NCBI GenBank assembly: GCA_018398765.1
Contig: JAHBMJ010003871.1
Location: forward strand, 1-49,309
Direction: 5' to 3'
DNA: 49,309 nt
DNA from: Chromera velia
Taxonomy: Eukaryota > Sar > Chromeraceae
A model generated the notes under the pieces. The model saw only the letters and a list, made by a program, of their open reading frames with translations. It ran no database searches and was not told the origin of the DNA. A program made the translations under genes and the position numbers. This document shows, piece by piece, positions 46,281-49,309 of the stretch; positions within the stretch are counted from its first letter, which is position 1; the number at the start of each line of letters is the position of its first letter.

Positions 46281-46783
46281 ACTTCCGATTCAAATTCTAT
46301 TTTCGCATTGAAGCCTTGAAGCTCACACTGGCGCCCGAATGCGCAGACGTAATTGAGAAGGCGAAGGAAAAACAGGAATTCCGAACATCGTAAAGGTAGT
46401 GAGAGTGGGAAAAAAAGAGCACAAAGAAAGAATCAGAGGCAAAGAACCAGGCGTACGTCTGCAGAGCCACCCAAAGTTCGCCTGTCTGTCGGGTCTCCAC
46501 CATCTGTTCTGTGGTCAGATCGTAAACTTCAGTAGAGCCCCCAGTCAGGTCCACCAGACAGTCCCCCAGGTCTCTGCAACCATGCCGCGTCGAATCAAGA
46601 GAATGAATGAATGAATGAATGACAGGCCGCAGGAGAAAAGAGAAGAGAAGAGAAGAGAAGGGAAGACAGAGAATCTGCTCGCGCTTGCCTTTCCAACCTG
46701 CCCAACACCTCGTCTTTCGTCTTTTCCTATGGAGGTCTGTCTTTCTCTCTCCCTCTGTGTGTGTGTATGTGTGTGTGTGTGTG

Positions 46784-46831
<48 letters not shown>

Positions 46832-48385
46832 AGAAAGAAAGAGAGAGAGCGCGCTCTGATGCGATATGTGTAAAAGTTCCTCGACGTTCTGATGCATTGT
46901 TGTGTGTCATGCGCATGCCCTGTTTCCCCCTGCCCCCCACAGGATTCCCCCCCTACAATACAAAAGCATTTCTCTCCCACCTGTGTGCCACAGCCTCGTA
47001 GCACCCGTGCAGCTTTGCGTATGCCTTCTCGAGGAGACAGACCCACATCTCCTCCTTCGTGTCGTTGTACGCGTACGCAGGGCACTTTCCTCTATTCACG
47101 TCGTCGCAGTAGGGGATGCGCGTGTCGATCAGGACCTCTCGCCAGTCGCCCTCTTTGAAGAAACGACAGACAACAAGACCCACTTCTCTGCACACATGCA
47201 AGCAGACAATCCCTCTTCATTTGTAATCAAATTCATGCAGTTCCATTTACATCTGCTGGTACAGGAACTGAGGAATCTTTCTCTGTCTTTCTGTCCCTTG
47301 GCAGTGAGAGGCTTCGCAACTGACTTCCACTTGTCCACGTGCACAAACAGGTTGCCCAGAATATGAGGGTGTATGGAAACGACCGCGAGGGCCCCGACGA
47401 AGGCATGGTCGGGAAGGTCCCCCGGGATCACGTCGCTGGGCGGTTTGTTCTCCGTGAAGATCACCGCATGCTTCGGTCGGATGTACTCGGGACGCCTCCA
47501 GCTGGTCACTCCATGGCCGTCAGCGACGTAGTCAGGAAGATTCACTGCCGACTGAAATCAAGGAGAAAGGCAGGTATACAGGAAGACAGGGAGACAGTAA
47601 AGAGAGATCCGTGTGCGGAGAAGGGAAGACACAGTACAAATCAGGTGCAGAAAAACAGACACACCGTTGATTTCATGCACACAGCTCCCTACGTTGAAGC
47701 ATACTCGAGAAGAAAAGCCGCATTAATGAGCTTCTTGCAAATGTGCGTCTCTGTCTGCCCGTTTCATCTGCTGACTCTGCGTTTCATGTGCTTTCTGCCT
47801 TCTACAACAATGCATTAAGCTCCTGTAAGACTAAGAGACACTTGACAAGCATTGGAGCGCACCAGATCCGTCTGAAATGCAGTCGCATGAACGAAATGCA
47901 TGCACGTGTACAGAATGCAGAATTGTCTGTTGTTTGAAAGTGCATCCTCACATAGACGGAACAGTCGGGCAGAGGGATGAAAAGCTGATCATTCTCTTTT
48001 GGTATGAAATTCAAGAGTTTTGAGTGGAGAAAGGGTAATCAGCGTGCAGGGTACACTCTCAATGCAACACCAACACAAGGAGCTTCCTGACTTTGTACAA
48101 GGAAGAGTCGTCAGGTGGAAAGTTGGGATCCTCAAATGTAGTCCCGTTTCTGTTGTACTCGTCCATGATGGTAGGCACCAACTCGGTCTCTGCCTTCAAC
48201 CTGTCCATCATTTCGTCCATTGGACTCTTGTACTCGTCTGCAGAAGGCTCTGCATCTTGTTCCTGTGGTACTTCCTCCTTCTCGTCTTTTGTGTTGATGT
48301 CATAGTGAATCGATTTCTTTTCCTTTGCATGACTTTCCTGCTTCGGCACGGTGAGACCCCCATGGGTCGGTTCCTCTGTCGCCAT
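38685..48385 (-). CDS. Calpain-family protein lacking catalytic Cys and His, with three C2-like domains
   Basis: Twenty-three exons in consistent phase: 48092-48385, 47952-47993, 47325-47551, 46981-47187, 46457-46573, 46015-46152, 45514-45690, 45058-45294, 44725-44777, 44455-44557, 43980-44106, 43556-43674, 43287-43431, 42715-42882, 42397-42485, 41789-42016, 41301-41375, 40912-40967, 40533-40585, 40276-40338, 39899-40006, 39172-39234 and 38685-38759 (about 987 aa, TGA). The core begins FEDPNFPPDDSSLY, then WRRPEY, DWREVLIDTRIPY, WVCLLEKAYAKLHGCYEAV, VDLTGGSTEVYDL and NPWGDTDWKGAF. The active-site loop usually reading GDCWFLAAL here reads PDHAFVGAL, and the usual GHAYS reads NTAYA. The Asn of NPWG remains. 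Three domain-III-like units follow (each W...AGG, NP..L, F-LR-pattern end). There is no EF-hand domain. Probably a non-proteolytic, membrane- or partner-binding member. Exon 2 is the least certain. Confidence 0.9.
41249..41300 (-). repeat. (GTCA)n(GGCA)n array at a calpain donor site
   Basis: Read on the minus strand, the intron after exon 41301-41375 opens with six GTCA units and then GGCA units. The splice donor is the first repeat unit. Confidence 0.9.
44408..44454 (-). repeat. (GTCA)n(GGCA)n array at a second calpain donor site
   Basis: The intron after exon 44455-44557 opens with GTCA units followed by GGCA units, the same design as at 41249-41300. Confidence 0.9.
44925..44990 (+). repeat. 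(CA)n and (GA)n microsatellites
   Basis: In a calpain intron. Similar CA/GA tracts occur at 46237-46280 and 46765-46850 in other introns of the same gene. Confidence 0.85.
45514..48385 (-). other. Calpain core (CysPc-like) region, residues 1-400
   Basis: Exons 1-7. An acidic N-terminal extension (MATEEPTHGG, KDEKEEVPQEQDAEP) precedes the core. Active-site Cys is replaced by His (codon at 47405-47407) and active-site His by Thr (codon at 46065-46067). The oxyanion Gln position also looks changed (DVIPGDL for the usual ...QG.L). Confidence 0.85.
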
Positions 48386-49189
48386 CTTGAACTGAATGCC
48401 GACAGAAAAGTTTTAGACAGACAGAGGGGGAGCTGTGAAGATGGGAAGAGCTCTTCCTGTTGGATTTGAAAAAGAATGCACGCACAGTCACTGCATGCAA
48501 CACATCGTCAGATTCCTCAGTCTGTCTTCATATCCCGCCTGTCGAGTCGGCGGAAAAGAAAGCTTCTGTGTGGCGATGAACAGACGTGCGTGCGACTTTA
48601 TCATACAGAACAGTGAACTGTCTTCCTAAATTGAGGGATTGAAGAAGAGAATTAACACGAATATATATACGTATATACGCATGCACGAATTTGCACGCAC
48701 ATGAATTCAAGATAGTGTAAGCTCGTGCGCGCTCGTTTTGCGCGCGAGATCCGCGAGTACCGTGAACGTTTATTTTTTTTTCAAGAAAAGGTGCCACGCA
48801 TGCATCTTCGAAAAAGATCGATCGATGCGATCGAGCGGCGGCGCCTTCGACGCCCCGTTTAATTATATAATATTGGCCCCGCCGCCCGGGCCGCCCGGCG
48901 GCGCCGCGCAGCATGCAGTCGCATGTGCACCACGTGCAGGATCGTGCAGGTAGGTCATAGGTAGGTCTTGTGTCAAAGAAGTGAGAGAGTCTGCTGAAGA
49001 AGGAAGCGCTTCGATACGGCTGGAGCGCAGCAGGCAAGTGATCTTGTGAGCCAAGAACAATTCGTTCACCATTTTGAGTGCTTCTGGTGATTCTTTCGTG
49101 TTTTCTCTTCTTGTCTCGCTCATGGGAGGCCTCTTTGGGTGAGGGTGGCATTGCGTTCATCGACTTCGGGACTTTGGTGCTGAGGTAAG
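48386..49189. promoter_or_regulatory. Divergent promoter region with GC-rich island
   Basis: 804 bp between the minus-strand calpain ATG (48385) and the plus-strand ATG at 49190. It includes a CpG-rich island at 48820-48940 (GCCGCCCGGGCCGCCCGG) next to a TTTAATTATATAATATT stretch, and GATCGATCGATGCGATCG at about 48818. Position suggests a shared promoter. No specific element is identified. Confidence 0.45.
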
Positions 49190-49243
49190 ATGTCGGCATA
49201 CAACAGGAAGGGGGCGAAGGTGCTCACGTTCAAAGGACCCGAG
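49190..49243 (+). CDS. First coding exon of a gene leaving the window
   Basis: ATG at 49190 opens MSAYNRKGAKVLTFKGPE, ending exactly at a good donor (GAG|GTAAGT at 49244). 54 nt, phase 0. Too short to assign a family. It faces away from the calpain gene. Confidence 0.55.
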
Positions 49244-49309
49244 GTAAGTCTGCAGAGCTTCTCTGACACCCATTCCGCTCCCTCTGAGGATTCCTTCCAC
49301 GCCCCCCCC

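Noticed and set aside
48738-48953. Frames across the GC-rich island at the right end
   Set aside because: Open only because of base composition. No splice logic, and placed within the divergent promoter interval.
1-49309. CRISPR arrays, rRNA, tRNA, bacterial operons
   Set aside because: None were recognised. Repeats are microsatellites or dispersed eukaryotic repeats, and genes are spliced.

Overview
This is a nuclear, intron-rich protist window of moderate GC. It carries many simple repeats, TGCATGCA words, and introns that usually end in TGCAG and very often start GTCAG. I think a free-living alveolate such as a chromerid alga is possible, but nothing here proves the lineage. Exons were placed by eye from splice signals, reading phase and protein family likeness. 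Boundaries given as exact were chosen so that phases join.

Left part (1-18.2 kb): two divergently transcribed paralogues of an unrecognised secreted protein. The minus copy (55-1868) runs off the left edge. The plus copy (4372-18236) is the most unusual object here. Its large first exon is followed by about 30 further exons over 13 kb, most of them 6-27 nt, and almost all are whole codons in phase 0. Many are exactly 21 nt, so each encodes one heptad. The early ones form a cassette repeated at least four times, and an intron-free version of that cassette sits at the end of exon 1.

Middle part (18.2-30.5 kb): AT-rich 3' flank with an inverted-repeat element of about 0.4 kb, a 0.6 kb segment present twice in direct orientation, a poorly resolved minus-strand gene (22.0-24.1 kb), and a 4.5 kb decayed non-LTR retroelement. 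The retroelement has a reverse transcriptase, a CCHC knuckle and a restriction-like endonuclease. Its single reading frame carries eight stops (TGA or TAG only) but no frameshift.

Right part (30.5-49.3 kb): an RNA-dependent RNA polymerase gene of the eukaryotic silencing type (plus strand, 16 exons, DADGD catalytic loop) is convergent with a calpain-family gene (minus strand, 23 exons, about 987 aa). The calpain keeps the fold and three C2-like domains but has lost the catalytic Cys and His. About 0.8 kb upstream of the calpain start, a plus-strand gene begins (MSAYNRKGAK...) and leaves the window.

The genes do not form an operon. The only functional link suggested is that the RdRP belongs to small-RNA silencing and lies beside a heavily mutated retroelement. 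That link is inference.
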